This document shows positions 63,870-64,000 of a stretch of 64,000 bases of DNA, one piece after another. Positions within the stretch are counted from its first letter, which is position 1. Each line of letters begins with the position of its first letter. Position numbers and translations under genes: made by a program. A model generated the notes under the pieces. It saw nothing but the letters and a program-made list of their open reading frames with translations. It did no database searches and was not told the origin of the DNA. The DNA is from Shewanella marinintestina (GTDB lineage Bacteria; Pseudomonadota; Gammaproteobacteria; Enterobacterales; Shewanellaceae): contig NZ_JAKILC010000010.1 of assembly GCF_023283845.1 (NCBI RefSeq), positions 62,001 to 126,000 of the forward strand, written 5' to 3'.

Positions 63870-64000
63870 ATGACCAGCCAAACCGCACCTAAAATAACAC
63901 CTACAACTAGCGTAACAAATACTCACGCTTGGAAAAATAAAGCAATTCTTAGTGTTGCCTTTTTAATGGCAATGACATCAGTTGGCCCAGGTTTCCTAAC
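63870..64000 (+). CDS. NRAMP-like metal transporter, N-terminal fragment
   Basis: Only 43 codons are inside the window. After a polar 26-residue start the sequence AILSVAFLMAMTSVGPGFL matches the first membrane helix of the NRAMP-like family (Mn/Fe or Mg transporters; the classical motif is GPGxL/I). The gene continues beyond the right edge. The promoter and structured leader upstream suggest regulated expression. The subfamily (MntH or one of the NRAMP-like groups without metal-binding residues) cannot be told from this piece. Confidence 0.7.
   Translation, partial: MTSQTAPKITPTTSVTNTHAWKNKAILSVAFLMAMTSVGPGFL

Noticed and set aside
1..64000. tRNA genes, rRNA, CRISPR arrays, integrases or phage genes
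   Set aside because: No cloverleaf, repeat-spacer pattern, tyrosine or serine recombinase or phage structural gene could be recognised.

Overview
The window reads as a chromosome segment of a marine gammaproteobacterium, most probably Shewanella or a close relative. I base this on gene content: an ExeM-type secreted nuclease, an OsmC-YcaO fusion, proteins with GlyGly-CTERM tails, several small DUF families common in Shewanella and Vibrio, and CRP, FNR and Fur type operators. Base composition is moderately AT-rich and there are short intergenic hairpin terminators throughout. No rRNA, tRNA, CRISPR array, prophage or complete insertion sequence is visible.

Layout. 1-5.9 kb: the end of a TonB-dependent receptor, a MITE-like repeat, a membrane diguanylate cyclase, a CstA-family transporter and a HAD phosphatase. 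5.9-10.6 kb: a GlnD-like protein whose HD hydrolase motif is degraded, and two proteins of unknown function. 10.9-17.4 kb: an RND efflux pair, a membrane protein, a MerR regulator with its own 19-bp-spacer promoter, and a YdcH-like protein. 17.5-25.8 kb: an orphan curlin-repeat protein, an SPFH protein, a PepSY membrane protein behind a Fur box, an M13 lipoprotein peptidase and a YghU-type glutathione transferase. 26-28.5 kb: an overlapping pair made of a GIY-YIG protein with a membrane-seeking tail and a tail-anchored coiled-coil protein. 28.6-33.6 kb: a cupin, and a giant surface metalloprotease/VWA protein coupled to a small secreted partner. 34-44 kb: guanine deaminase, secreted nuclease ExeM with a perfect CRP site, a purine permease, a Spo0M-like protein, GltS and an EamA exporter. 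44.5-49 kb: NemA-GloA electrophile detoxification and OsmC-YcaO. 49-52.7 kb: a photolyase cluster in which one deletion appears to have removed the end of a DASH cryptochrome and the beginning of the adjacent FeS photolyase. 52.9-64 kb: an ankyrin protein, a small protein behind a perfect FNR box, a PagL-like lipid A deacylase, a second overlapping pair (GNAT plus a 732-residue membrane protein), a YdjM-like protein, a Bax-like glucosaminidase, DUF3297 and DUF3861 proteins, and the start of an NRAMP-like transporter.

How genes may work together. ExeM can break down external DNA, the NCS2 permease can import purine bases and GuaD can deaminate guanine, so 34.6-40.7 kb looks like a purine or nucleic-acid scavenging neighbourhood with CRP-like sites at both the nuclease and the permease. 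NemA and GloA detoxify electrophiles. The strongest candidates for undescribed biology are the GIY-YIG/coiled-coil pair, the GNAT/732-residue pair, and the metalloprotease with its coupled secreted partner. The clearest evolutionary events are the photolyase deletion and the degraded HD motif in GlnD.
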